In this document: positions 8,919-18,267 of the stretch, piece by piece
Layout of the letters: every line of letters begins with the position of its first letter
How positions within the stretch are numbered: the stretch's first letter is position 1
Source of the DNA: an uncultured Flavobacteriales bacterium
GTDB lineage: Bacteria > Bacteroidota > Bacteroidia > Flavobacteriales > Weeksellaceae
Length of the DNA: 64,000 bases
Assembly (NCBI GenBank): GCA_937876095.1
Contig: CALFIE010000004.1
Location: forward strand, 1-64,000
Direction: 5' to 3'
The notes under the pieces: generated by a model
What the model saw: the letters and a program-made list of their open reading frames with translations, nothing else
What the model was told of the DNA's origin: nothing
Databases searched by the model: none
Program-made: the position numbers and the translations under genes

Positions 8919-9791
8919 TTGGATAAAAATTTGATTCAACGCCTTTTCGGAGGTGCACTATATGGTTTTTTGGTCGTAATTTGTACCACCACAATTGGTT
9001 CTGACCTCATCAATAAAATTTCGCCAGAATTGGTGAAACAACAGTACCTTTTCTACGGATTAATAACATTCTTTTTGTTTGTAGGAGCTTGGGAATGCAT
9101 GAAAATGATGAAATTTGGTCCAGGTTGGGAAAAATGGGCATTGTTACCTATTTTAATATTGGTCTTTTACCGATTTTCTAAACGCTATTTCAACCACGGA
9201 TTTTATTTTCAGTTCAATTTTTCTGAAATTATGGCACTTTCGCTTATTTTGATTGCCGTGATTACCTTGTTCAACTACAGCAAAGAGTTGTATTATGACA
9301 ATGGGAAACTCATTTTCACAGTGATTTATACGGCATTACCTTTCGGTTTTGCATTGGGTTTACCAAAATTTTCAAGTGCTGAAAATACTTTTTCTTTAGA
9401 AGTTTTTATGCTTTTCGTGCTTATCTGGAGCAGCGATAGTTTTGCGTATTTTTCGGGCAGATTGTTTGGGAAACACAAAATGGCACCAAAAATTTCTCCA
9501 AAAAAAACGTGGGAAGGTTTTGCTGGTGGTGTAATTCTTACCCTGATTTTAGGATTTTTTATTGAAAAATATTTCCCAGAATTGCGCGGAAACTGGATCG
9601 TAGTTGGTTTTTTGGTTTCTACATTTGCACCAATTGGCGATTTGGTAGAAAGTCAACTGAAACGAACTTTTGGTGTAAAAGACAGCGGAAACATCATTCC
9701 GGGACATGGTGGAATTCTAGATCGATTAGACAGTTTCATAATCTGTGCTCCTGTTGTATATTTGTACTTTATTTTAGAGAAACTTTTTTAA
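8919..9791 (+). CDS. cdsA: phosphatidate cytidylyltransferase
   Basis: Makes CDP-diacylglycerol from phosphatidic acid and CTP, feeding phosphatidylserine and thus Psd encoded next door. The 290-residue polytopic protein carries the CDP-diglyceride synthase signature near its C-terminus: SQLKRTFGVKDSGN then PGHGGILDRLD. SPKKTWEGF is also diagnostic. The start is uncertain: TTG 8919 gives MDKNLIQRLFGG, but TTG 8931 or ATG 8962 are possible, and an AAATTTTG near-match to a -7 box overlaps the first TTG. Confidence 0.93.
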   Translation: MDKNLIQRLFGGALYGFLVVICTTTIGSDLINKISPELVKQQYLFYGLITFFLFVGAWECMKMMKFGPGWEKWALLPILILVFYRFSKRYFNHGFYFQFNFSEIMALSLILIAVITLFNYSKELYYDNGKLIFTVIYTALPFGFALGLPKFSSAENTFSLEVFMLFVLIWSSDSFAYFSGRLFGKHKMAPKISPKKTWEGFAGGVILTLILGFFIEKYFPELRGNWIVVGFLVSTFAPIGDLVESQLKRTFGVKDSGNIIPGHGGILDRLDSFIICAPVVYLYFILEKLF

Positions 9792-9794
9792 TAA

Positions 9795-10448
9795 ATGAAA
9801 CTTCACAAAGAATCCAAAGGAACCATTGTAGTTGCGACCATACTATTTGCAATTGTTGCCTTTTTATCTATTTATTTTTTGCAAAATTGGTCACTACTCC
9901 TACTTATTCCGATGCTGATTTTATACGGATTGGTTTTCTGGTTTTTCAGGGTTCCGAATCGCGAAATTTTGGATCACAAAGAAAATGTAATCGCTCCAGT
10001 TGACGGAAAAGTGGTAATGATAAAAGAAGTAGAAGAAAATGAGTTTCTAAAAGAAAAAGCGATTCAAGTTTCTATTTTTATGTCTCCGCTGAATGTGCAT
10101 ATTTGCAGATTTCCGGTTTCAGGAAAAGTAATTTACAAAAAATACCACCCCGGAAAATATTTGGTAGCATGGCACGAGAAATCTTCTGAACTGAACGAAA
10201 GAACCACCGTTGCAATAGAATCTCTCACCAGTCACAAGGTGGTTTTCAGACAAATTGCGGGTTATGTTGCACGTAGAATTGTGTTCTATTGCAACGAAAA
10301 CGATGTCGCAAAAGCGGGACACGAATTCGGATTTATAAAATTTGGTTCCAGAATGGATGTTTTTTTACCAATAGATACCGAAATCACGTGCAAAATTGGT
10401 GATAAAACCAAAGGCGGAATAGATGTCATCGCGAAAATGATGGAGTGA
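9795..10448 (+). CDS. psd: phosphatidylserine decarboxylase proenzyme (short type)
   Basis: Decarboxylates phosphatidylserine to phosphatidylethanolamine. The 217-residue form is the short archaeal-type PSD found in Bacteroidetes. Two TM segments lie at about 10-29 and 32-52. The proenzyme self-cleaves between Gly184 and Ser185 in FIKFGSRMDVF, generating the pyruvoyl prosthetic group on the alpha chain. MSPLNVHICRFP and the substrate-site His are conserved. It lies 3 nt after cdsA, so the two consecutive phospholipid steps are cotranscribed. Confidence 0.95.
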   Translation: MKLHKESKGTIVVATILFAIVAFLSIYFLQNWSLLLLIPMLILYGLVFWFFRVPNREILDHKENVIAPVDGKVVMIKEVEENEFLKEKAIQVSIFMSPLNVHICRFPVSGKVIYKKYHPGKYLVAWHEKSSELNERTTVAIESLTSHKVVFRQIAGYVARRIVFYCNENDVAKAGHEFGFIKFGSRMDVFLPIDTEITCKIGDKTKGGIDVIAKMME

Positions 10449-10477
10449 TTTTTGCACCATAATTTTCACAATTTTTT

Positions 10478-12310
10478 TTACGCAAAATTCTGTAAATCTA
10501 CCAATTTTCGGTAAATTCCATTGCTGTCAAAAAGTTCCTGATGAGTACCCTGTTCTACAATGGTTCCTCGTTCCATCACGACAATCCAATCTGCTTTTTG
10601 TATGGTAGAAAGTCGGTGTGCAATTACCAGCGAAGTTCGGTTTTGCATCATTTTATCTAGAGCGTCTTGTACAAATCTTTCAGATTCGGTGTCGAGTGCA
10701 GAAGTTGCCTCGTCTAAAATCATAATTGGTGGATTTTTCAGCACGGCTCTTGCTATAGAAACCCGCTGTTTTTGTCCACCCGAAAGTTTGTTGCCATCGT
10801 CACCAATATTGGTGTAGTATTTTTCTGGGAGCTGTTCTATAAATTCGTGCGCATTGGCAATTTTTGCGGCTGCTATTACTTCTTCTTCGGTTGCATCTGG
10901 ATTTCCCATCAAAATATTATTGTACACCGAATCGTTGAAAAGCACCGATTCTTGTGTAACCATCCCAAGAAGATTACGGTATTGCTTTAGATTTAGGTTT
11001 TTGACATTCACACCGTCTATCAATAATTCGCCTTCAGAAACGTCATAAAAACGCGCCAAAAGATTTGCAATGGTGGTTTTTCCGCTTCCTGATTGACCAA
11101 CCAAAGCTACGGTTTTACCTTTAGGAATCGTGAGATTGTAATTTTTGAGGATTACATTGTCTTTATCATAATAAAATCCAATATTTTTGAATTCAATTTT
11201 ATCATTCAGTGTAGAAATTGGGATTGGATTGGCGATTTCTTCTACCTTCAAATCATAGTCTAATACTTCAGACACTCTATCTAAACTTGCTAAACCACCT
11301 TGTATAGAAGAAATTGCGCTAGAAAGTTGCTTTGCAGGATTCAGAATTTGGAAAAACATCCCGATGAAAACCAATAAAGTTTCGGGTTGCATCGTATGTT
11401 CCTGTAAAATTTGTTTGCCTGCAAACCAAGTTATAATTAAAATCGTAACAGAGCCTAAAAATTCGCTGGATGGTGAAGCCAATTCTCGTCTTCTACTCAT
11501 TCCAATCGCAAATTTTTGCCAATTATCTGTAGTGGTGTTAAATCTATTTTTCAGAATTTTATCTGCATTAAAAATTTTAATGACTTTAGAAGATTTCAAC
11601 GTTTCATCAACCAAAGAAAAAAGATTCCCAAGTTCTTCTTGTGCAGATGTTGCCTGTTTTTTCAATGATTTTCCCACCCAAGAAATCACTCCGCCCATAA
11701 TTGGGAAAACAATTAATGAAAAAAGAGTGAGTTGTGTCGAAAGTAAAAATAAGGTAATTAGAGAAGTAATAATCATAAATGGTGAGTTTACCAAATCAAC
11801 CAAACTTCCCATAATTCCGCCTTCTACAGCTCCAATATCGTTTGAAATTCGGCTCATCATATCGCCTTTCCTTTGCTCTGTGAAAAATGAAACCGGGAGT
11901 TTCAAAAATTTGTCATACATCGCGCTTCGTAAATCTCTAGTTATACCAACACGATAATTCACAAGCAAAAAAGCACCAATATATCTGAAAATATTTCGGA
12001 ATAAAAATGCAACTGCGGTTACTGAACAAAGTACAGCCAAAACTTTAACAGCACCATATTGATCAATATTAGTTTGAATACTATAATATGCAGAATCTTT
12101 AAGATAAGAAAAATATTTTCCGTAATCGCCGTTCCAAACAGGTTTTTGTGAAACTTTTTGCACCGAACCAAACATTAAGCCTAAAATTGGCAACATAGTA
12201 CCAACAGAAAAAATGTTGAGAAGCGAATATAATATATTGAAAAACATACTTCCCCAAAGATATTTTTGGTGTGGTTTAGCGAAATATAAAATTCTTTGTA
12301 ATGGTTTCAT
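10478..12310 (-). CDS. MsbA-like ABC exporter (fused permease/ATPase)
   Basis: A 610-residue half-transporter that probably dimerises and exports a lipid or other hydrophobic substrate. The N-terminal six-helix TM domain (about 18-340) is followed by an ATPase domain with Walker A GQSGSGKT (405-412), signature LSGGQKQR (509-516), Walker B IMILDEATSALD (529-540) and the H-loop in LVIAHRLST. Lipid A flipping (MsbA) is the closest guess but is not provable from sequence. It is convergent with psd and has its own promoter. Confidence 0.9.
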   Translation of the reverse strand: MKPLQRILYFAKPHQKYLWGSMFFNILYSLLNIFSVGTMLPILGLMFGSVQKVSQKPVWNGDYGKYFSYLKDSAYYSIQTNIDQYGAVKVLAVLCSVTAVAFLFRNIFRYIGAFLLVNYRVGITRDLRSAMYDKFLKLPVSFFTEQRKGDMMSRISNDIGAVEGGIMGSLVDLVNSPFMIITSLITLFLLSTQLTLFSLIVFPIMGGVISWVGKSLKKQATSAQEELGNLFSLVDETLKSSKVIKIFNADKILKNRFNTTTDNWQKFAIGMSRRRELASPSSEFLGSVTILIITWFAGKQILQEHTMQPETLLVFIGMFFQILNPAKQLSSAISSIQGGLASLDRVSEVLDYDLKVEEIANPIPISTLNDKIEFKNIGFYYDKDNVILKNYNLTIPKGKTVALVGQSGSGKTTIANLLARFYDVSEGELLIDGVNVKNLNLKQYRNLLGMVTQESVLFNDSVYNNILMGNPDATEEEVIAAAKIANAHEFIEQLPEKYYTNIGDDGNKLSGGQKQRVSIARAVLKNPPIMILDEATSALDTESERFVQDALDKMMQNRTSLVIAHRLSTIQKADWIVVMERGTIVEQGTHQELFDSNGIYRKLVDLQNFA

Positions 12311-12327
12311 TCATTGGAATTGATGTG

Positions 12328-12335
12328 CAAAATTA
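12328..12335 (-). promoter_or_regulatory. promoter of the ABC exporter: TTG-N17-TAATTTTG
   Basis: Read on the minus strand, a TTG (12353-12355) precedes TAATTTTG by 17 nt, matching both Bacteroidetes sigma elements. The -7 box is 17 nt from the start codon. Confidence 0.75.
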
Positions 12336-12494
12336 CGCAAATTTTAATTAGCCAAGTTTGGTAATGGTAGAAAATTACTTAATCTCTGTTTTTAGTTTTT
12401 AATAATGAAAAAAAATAACCAACACTATGATAAATTGGAGGTCTATTGTGTTTTTATTTCATAGAATTCTAAGGAAAACTCCCTTAATTTTTAT

Positions 12495-12502
12495 TAATTT
12501 TG
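12495..12502 (+). promoter_or_regulatory. -7 promoter element TAnnTTTG
   Basis: TAATTTTG lies 13 nt before the serine hydrolase ATG at 12516. This supports that ATG as the start. Confidence 0.65.
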
Positions 12503-12515
12503 AAGAAAATTCTAT

Positions 12516-13652
12516 ATGTTCAAAAAAACCATCAAAACCATTGTAGTAATTATTGCAGGACTTATTGCACTTGCATATGCATTCAATATGGATTATTTGT
12601 TCAAAGGAATTCGCGAAACCTATTTGCGTGGCGAATTGAGTGCAACTATAGACGATGGTGCTTATTTTTCTTCTCACGCAATCGTAAAAGGAAATCCAAT
12701 TTTCTGGGAAAAAGACAGTCTTTATAATCAAAAAAAACTTTCCAAAATTTTAGAAGATAATTTGGTACAAACCAAAACCGCAGCTTTTGTCATCATTAAA
12801 AAAGGAAAAATCTTGCATGAACAATATTGGGATTCTTACACTGCAAAAAGTGCAACCAATTCTTTTTCTATGGCAAAAACCATCAATGTGATGTTGCTTG
12901 GTAAAGCAATAGACGATGGCAAAATAAAAAGTCTAGACCAGAAATATTCAGATTTTTATCAGAATTACGAAAAAGTACCTTTTGGTGAAAATCTCACCCT
13001 GAGAAATTTAGCAAGTATGGAAGCAGGCTTAAACTGGGATGAGAATTACAAAAATCCTTTTAAACCAAATGCCAATTTGTATTATGGTAAAAGTCTTGCA
13101 GAAGCGGTTTTTTTACGAGGATTGAATAAAAATCCAGGTACCAAATTTGAATACCAAAGTGGCGCCTCTCAATTATTGGGATTTGCTATCAGAAAAGCGG
13201 TGAATCAACCACTTGCTTCTTATCTTTCGCAAAAATTTTGGAAACCTTTGGGAATGGAGCATAATGCAACTTGGTCAACAGATGACAACGGAATGGAGAA
13301 AACTTTCTGTTGCGTACATTCCAATGCGAGAGATTTTGCAAAATTGGGTTATTTGCTTCTGAACAAAGGGAAATTCAGAAATTTGCAGTTGATAAATCCT
13401 CATTTTGTAGAACAAATGATTACACCAACCAAAAATTCTGGCGAAACCTACGGTTTAGGAATTTGGATTAATAATGATAATCCTATAAAACACTACTTTT
13501 TTTGGGGATTACAAGGTCAATACATCATAGTAGTCCCTGAATTAGATATGGTAATTGTACGAACCGGCAGTTATAAAGACCAGCCAAAAAATGACCGAGG
13601 CAGACCAGATCAGGTAAAATTTTTGGTAAATGAGATTGCTAAAAACTTTTAG
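12516..13652 (+). CDS. serine hydrolase, beta-lactamase/class C-like
   Basis: A 378-residue protein of the beta-lactamase-related serine hydrolase family (PBP4*, EstB and 6-aminohexanoate-dimer hydrolase relatives). An N-terminal membrane anchor lies at about 8-23. The nucleophile motif SxxK is SMAK (Ser118, Lys121), and the second motif Tyr-x-Ser/Asn lies in FEYQSGASQ. Substrates of such enzymes range from peptides to esters, so the function is open, and a resistance role should not be assumed. Its stop overlaps the convergent rodA end by 4 bp. Confidence 0.85.
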   Translation: MFKKTIKTIVVIIAGLIALAYAFNMDYLFKGIRETYLRGELSATIDDGAYFSSHAIVKGNPIFWEKDSLYNQKKLSKILEDNLVQTKTAAFVIIKKGKILHEQYWDSYTAKSATNSFSMAKTINVMLLGKAIDDGKIKSLDQKYSDFYQNYEKVPFGENLTLRNLASMEAGLNWDENYKNPFKPNANLYYGKSLAEAVFLRGLNKNPGTKFEYQSGASQLLGFAIRKAVNQPLASYLSQKFWKPLGMEHNATWSTDDNGMEKTFCCVHSNARDFAKLGYLLLNKGKFRNLQLINPHFVEQMITPTKNSGETYGLGIWINNDNPIKHYFFWGLQGQYIIVVPELDMVIVRTGSYKDQPKNDRGRPDQVKFLVNEIAKNF

Positions 13653-14878
13653 ACTAATGAGTTTTTATCTGAGTAATTCAGTTTGAAAAAGATAAAAGTC
13701 ATCATAGAAAAAGCCAGCAAAGAACTACCACCATAACTGAAATAAGGCAACGGAATACCAACTGTTGGGAACAGACCTAAAACCATCCCAATATTGATAC
13801 AAAAATGCATCAATAAAATTGAAGCAAAACTATAACCAAAAACTCTATTAAAGGTGGATTTTTGGGTTTCTGCAAGGTAATAAATCCTTCCAATATAAAG
13901 TGCATACACGAAAATAAGCAAAGTACTCCCTAGAAAACCCCACTCTTCACCTACCGTACAAAAAATATAATCGGTACTCTGTTCTGGTACAAATTTCCCT
14001 TGCGTAACCGAACCTTCACGATAACCTTTTCCCCAAAAACCACCTGAACCAATTGCAGTTTTAGAGTACAATAAATTGTAACCTGAAGTATCTTTGAATG
14101 CTTTTTCTCCTTTGTACAAAACTTCTATACGTTCGCGCTGATGTTTTGGCAATTTTTCTAAAATTTTTGGTGTTCCGTAAGCAATTCCGCAAAGAATTAT
14201 TAGTGCAACAACTATACTAGAAATATTGATAATATCCCAATGAATTCTATAAAAATTAAGAAAAATAATAAGTCCCGTAATTAGTATAACTCCCGCAATT
14301 ACATAGAGTGGATTTATGGCTAATGATAATAAGAATACCAATCCCAAAATACCAATAATTCCGAAAAACCAGCCACTTAAACCTTCACGAAATAATGCAA
14401 TAAAAAATGCCATGAAAACCAACAGAGATCCAACATCTGGAATCAAAAGCACGATAACTGCAGGAATACCAATGATGGTTAAAACGGTGAGAACAGACTT
14501 TCGGTTGCTCAAATTGAATTCAGGACCAGAAACATAGTTTGCCAGCATAAGAGCAATCCCAATTTTTGCAAATTCTACAGGTTGCATTCCAAAAGAACCA
14601 ATTCTGTACCAATTTTTCTGTCCTAAAACCTCTTTACCAAAAGGAAACAATCCTACCAAAAGCAACACTCCTAAAATATAGATAAAACCAGCCATATTTT
14701 CGAAAAACTTGTTGCGCATAAAGAAAATAATCAACCCAACAAAAACAGATAGTCCGAAGAAAATTGCTTGTCTAATTCCACTTGCTGGTTCACAACTGTA
14801 AATATTTGCAATGGCAAAAATACAAAGCAGAAAATACAATCCGAGTCCTAATTTATCAATTCCGTTTGTCCAATTCAT
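13649..14878 (-). CDS. rodA: rod-shape peptidoglycan polymerase RodA
   Basis: A SEDS-family glycosyltransferase that polymerises lipid II during elongation with PBP2. Its 409 residues form a polytopic protein. Conserved stretches are GYNLLYSKTAIGSGGFWGKGY, STDYIFCTVGEEWGFLGS and a C-terminal PLPYFSYGGSSLLA. Assignment to RodA rather than FtsW rests on its place as the last gene of mreB-mreC-mreD-mrdA-rodA, with a 4-bp overlap with mrdA. Confidence 0.95.
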   Translation of the reverse strand: MNWTNGIDKLGLGLYFLLCIFAIANIYSCEPASGIRQAIFFGLSVFVGLIIFFMRNKFFENMAGFIYILGVLLLVGLFPFGKEVLGQKNWYRIGSFGMQPVEFAKIGIALMLANYVSGPEFNLSNRKSVLTVLTIIGIPAVIVLLIPDVGSLLVFMAFFIALFREGLSGWFFGIIGILGLVFLLSLAINPLYVIAGVILITGLIIFLNFYRIHWDIINISSIVVALIILCGIAYGTPKILEKLPKHQRERIEVLYKGEKAFKDTSGYNLLYSKTAIGSGGFWGKGYREGSVTQGKFVPEQSTDYIFCTVGEEWGFLGSTLLIFVYALYIGRIYYLAETQKSTFNRVFGYSFASILLMHFCINIGMVLGLFPTVGIPLPYFSYGGSSLLAFSMMTFIFFKLNYSDKNSLV

Positions 14879-16890
14879 TTTTTCAATTTTTTAGATGATT
14901 TTGGTTTCAACGTGGATGAATCTTTTTTTTGTATGTTTTCAGCTTTCAACTTTTTTTGAAGCAAGGCATTCAAACTGTCTTGTTTTTTCTTCAGAAGTGT
15001 TAGAGAATCTGGCTTTGGTTCTATATACCATCCTTTTCTTTTCAATCTAGCAATTTCTTGTCGTTTGTACTCTCCCATAAAACTGGAATGTACCATTTTA
15101 TTATACAGATTTTTCCTTTTCAGATCGCCTGTTAAATATTTTTCTGCAATCACTGTACAAGCTGGTCCTGCCCAAGTTGCACCAAAACCTGCATGTTCAA
15201 TAACTGCTGCTACTACAATTTTTGGTTTGTCTGCAGGTGCAATTAGGGTGAAAATAGAATTATCCCTTCCTTGCGGAACTTGCGCGGTACCTGTTTTTGC
15301 TAACTGTGTGAAATCCCTTGATTTTAGAGAAGCTCCCGTTCCTCTCAACATTACTGCTTCCATTCCTTTCAGAACTGGTTCAAAATATTTGGGATTTACC
15401 AAAGTTTGGTGTTTCACTTTAAATCTTGGGTCTGGATTTGGTTTACCATCAATTGCTTTTACAATATGCGGTGTGTAATACCAACCTCTGTTGGCAATTG
15501 CTGCCGTGTAATTTGCCAATTGAAGTGGTGTAATCAAGACATCACCTTGTCCCATTCCATTTAGAACAGAACCATTCAAGGTATAAGAATCTGTCCAATC
15601 TTTTTTGCCACTTCTTTTTTCGTAGAATTCACCACTTGGTATTTTACCTTTTGCTCCGGTTGCCAAATCATTATTCATATAATTATTGAGACCGAAACTT
15701 TCCATAATTTTTTTCCATTCATCTACTCCTTTTGATGGATTTCCTGGATATTTATTCAAAATTGAAATATAAGCATACGTGAAATAGCAATTACTAGAAA
15801 TTTGTATAGATGGAACCATAGGAATTGCACCACCGTGTCCTTTTATAGTTAATCCTCTGTAATTAAAACCTCTTCCGCAAGGGAAAATCGTATTCTCATC
15901 GAAAACGCCCATTTGCATTCCTGCAAGTGCCGTAAGAAGTTTGAAGGTAGAACCTGGTGGATATGCTGCTTGTATAGAACGGTCAAAAGTGGGCTTGTCT
16001 AAAGAATCCATTTGTAATTTGTACAATTCTCTGGATTTATCTGCACCTGTAAAAACATTTGGATCAATATCCGGACCTGTTGCCATTGCCAAAATTTCAC
16101 CATTATTAGGATCTATTGCTACAATTGCACCGTGTTTGTTCACCAGCATTTCTTCAGCCATTTTTTGCAAGTCATAATCAATGGTTAAAGTAAGATCTTT
16201 GCCGGTAACTTTTTCTACATCTAATTTTCCGTTTTTGTAAGAGCCAATATTCCTAAGTTTGATGTCTTTTTGGATATACTTCATTCCTTTTTCTCCACGT
16301 AGAACTTTTTCATAAGATTTTTCTACTCCGGTTTTACCAATAGCATCTCCTGGTCTGTAGTAAACCGAATCTTTTTTAAGGTCGCGGTCGTTCACTTCAT
16401 TGGTGTAACCAAGCATATTTCCTGAAGTAGAAACAGCGTATTGTCTTTGTGGTCTTGGTACAATACTGAAAGCTGGATATTTAAAAATTATTTCCTGAAT
16501 TCTTGCAACATCTTCTCTACTTAGATCCTTCATAAAAGTCATAGGAGTCAATTTAGAGTAGTATTTAGTTACTTGTATTTTCTTAATTTTTTGAATAAAC
16601 TCTGGTTTGGTGATTCGTACCAAATTACAAAAGTCTAAGGTATCAAAATCTGGCTTCATCAATGCTTGAGTGAAGGAAATTTCAAATGAAGGCTGATTTC
16701 CAACCAAAATTTTAGAATTTCGATCAAATATTACACCACGTTGCGGAATATCATATTCAATTTTAATAGAAGTATTAGCAGCATTCAGTGCATATCGATC
16801 CGTAAACAATTGCAAATACGACAATCTTGCCACAAAAATTGAAGCAATAATGAGTAATGTACCAATTATTTTATAATACTGCGGTTTCAA
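14875..16890 (-). CDS. mrdA: penicillin-binding protein 2 (elongation transpeptidase)
   Basis: A monofunctional class B PBP that crosslinks peptidoglycan in the elongasome. The 671 residues have one N-terminal TM helix (about 7-24), a pedestal domain starting around ANTSIKIEYDIPQRGVI, and a transpeptidase domain with SxxK in PPGSTFKLL, SxN in ISSNCYF and KTGT in LAKTGTAQ. The C-terminal tail after about 610 is very Lys-rich. It overlaps both mreD and rodA by 4 bp, indicating coupled translation. Confidence 0.96.
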   Translation of the reverse strand: MKPQYYKIIGTLLIIASIFVARLSYLQLFTDRYALNAANTSIKIEYDIPQRGVIFDRNSKILVGNQPSFEISFTQALMKPDFDTLDFCNLVRITKPEFIQKIKKIQVTKYYSKLTPMTFMKDLSREDVARIQEIIFKYPAFSIVPRPQRQYAVSTSGNMLGYTNEVNDRDLKKDSVYYRPGDAIGKTGVEKSYEKVLRGEKGMKYIQKDIKLRNIGSYKNGKLDVEKVTGKDLTLTIDYDLQKMAEEMLVNKHGAIVAIDPNNGEILAMATGPDIDPNVFTGADKSRELYKLQMDSLDKPTFDRSIQAAYPPGSTFKLLTALAGMQMGVFDENTIFPCGRGFNYRGLTIKGHGGAIPMVPSIQISSNCYFTYAYISILNKYPGNPSKGVDEWKKIMESFGLNNYMNNDLATGAKGKIPSGEFYEKRSGKKDWTDSYTLNGSVLNGMGQGDVLITPLQLANYTAAIANRGWYYTPHIVKAIDGKPNPDPRFKVKHQTLVNPKYFEPVLKGMEAVMLRGTGASLKSRDFTQLAKTGTAQVPQGRDNSIFTLIAPADKPKIVVAAVIEHAGFGATWAGPACTVIAEKYLTGDLKRKNLYNKMVHSSFMGEYKRQEIARLKRKGWYIEPKPDSLTLLKKKQDSLNALLQKKLKAENIQKKDSSTLKPKSSKKLKK

Positions 16891-17393
16891 ACTTTTTGTT
16901 TGATTTTAAATGCGATAGCGTAAATAAGGATAAATACAAAAGAGATCAAACTGGTAACCACTACATTAAGTAAAACCTCAAAAAATCTACTTAATTTGAA
17001 AAATTCTAAAAATTGCACCAATAATTGATGAATAAAGATACTTGAGAAAATAAACAATACAAATTGTGACCACTGCAATGACTGAAACGAAAAAAAATCG
17101 GTGGTAGTATCTGTGGAAGTTCTGAAAATTACGGTTCTAAAATATGCAATGGTGGTAGTTGCAAACGCATTAATTCCCCAAGTATACAAAAAAGCATCTA
17201 TACATAGTCCTAACAAGAAACTAAGTGCCAAAAACTGATACTTACTCCTAAAAAATGGGTAAAACATTACAAATACAGGATACAAAACTGGGGTATATTT
17301 CCCGAACAGTACAATTCTATTCATCACAAAAATTTGTAATGCTACGAGCAAAACAATCATCAAAACATCGGTAAATAAATTTCTACTAATCAT
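16887..17393 (-). CDS. mreD: rod shape-determining protein MreD
   Basis: A small inner-membrane elongasome component of 168 residues with about five TM segments and little soluble sequence. The family diverges quickly, so the assignment rests on length, hydrophobicity and position between mreC (8-bp overlap) and mrdA (4-bp overlap). Confidence 0.9.
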   Translation of the reverse strand: MISRNLFTDVLMIVLLVALQIFVMNRIVLFGKYTPVLYPVFVMFYPFFRSKYQFLALSFLLGLCIDAFLYTWGINAFATTTIAYFRTVIFRTSTDTTTDFFSFQSLQWSQFVLFIFSSIFIHQLLVQFLEFFKLSRFFEVLLNVVVTSLISFVFILIYAIAFKIKQKV

Positions 17394-18237
17394 TTTCGTC
17401 TATGGTTGTTTGCAACGTATCTTGTATTTTTTGAATTTCTGCTTTTTTAAGATTTTTAATAACGAAAATTTTGTTTAGTTGTCCCATTTTTCCATTCAAT
17501 TCCACCGAAATATCCCAAAAACCTGTTTTGCTATCTACTTGGTAACCAGCAATTCTACCGACCATAATTCCTTGTGGAAATATAGAAGATCTTCCATCTG
17601 TAACAACCGTATCACCAATTTTTAACGGTACATATTTTGGTACATCAGACAAATGCATTGTTCTAGAACTTTCGCCATTCCAAGTTAAAGTTCCAAAATA
17701 TCCAGAATTTTTAAGGGCTGCACTTATTTTAATTTTATTTACACTTAGCACTGATTGTACCAGTGCATAACTATCTGTGGTATTGATTACGATTCCCGCA
17801 ATTCCTTTTGGTGCAATGACTCCCATTTTTGGGTAGACTCCATCTCTTTTTCCTCTATTGATCGTGAAATAGTTGTCTTTTCTATTGATGCTGTTATATA
17901 TAATGTCACCATCTACGAAGGTGTAAATTTGACCGCCTCCTAAAGTATCATGGACTTTTCTGAAAGATGGATTCTTGGCATTTTGTTTTCCATAAAGTTG
18001 CACCATTAGATATTTGTTTTGCGCAACCAATTCTTCATTTACTTGTTTCAGTTGCAAGTAAGAAGTTCCCTCATCTATGTAACCAGAAACCCTAGAATTA
18101 AATGCAGCAGTTTGTGAAGCTAACCATGATTGTTGAATAGAATTCTTGCTGAATATTAAAGTGATTGCAATTATTTGCAACGCCAAAAAGAACATAAATA
18201 GTCCGTTCTTCGAAAATAATCTCAACCAAAATGCCAT
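17386..18237 (-). CDS. mreC: rod shape-determining protein MreC
   Basis: A periplasmic elongasome scaffold linking MreB/MreD to PBP2. The 283-residue protein has one TM helix (about 12-29), a coiled-coil segment (about 60-82, GYIDEGTSYLQLKQVNEELVA region) and a beta-domain containing INRGKRDGVYPKMGVIAPKG and IGDTVVTDGRSSIFPQGIMV, both diagnostic of MreC. Confidence 0.95.
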   Translation of the reverse strand: MAFWLRLFSKNGLFMFFLALQIIAITLIFSKNSIQQSWLASQTAAFNSRVSGYIDEGTSYLQLKQVNEELVAQNKYLMVQLYGKQNAKNPSFRKVHDTLGGGQIYTFVDGDIIYNSINRKDNYFTINRGKRDGVYPKMGVIAPKGIAGIVINTTDSYALVQSVLSVNKIKISAALKNSGYFGTLTWNGESSRTMHLSDVPKYVPLKIGDTVVTDGRSSIFPQGIMVGRIAGYQVDSKTGFWDISVELNGKMGQLNKIFVIKNLKKAEIQKIQDTLQTTIDEND

Positions 18238-18267
18238 TCCAATTTTTTGAAAAACTTACGTTATTTT

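Noticed and set aside
12516..13652. Beta-lactamase resistance gene
   Set aside because: SMAK and YxS motifs fit the broad serine hydrolase family; no class C specific KTG context is convincing and substrate is unknown.
13649..16890. Assignment as FtsW/FtsI (division) genes
   Set aside because: The genes follow mreBCD with overlaps and there is no dcw cluster context, so RodA/PBP2 is the right pair.
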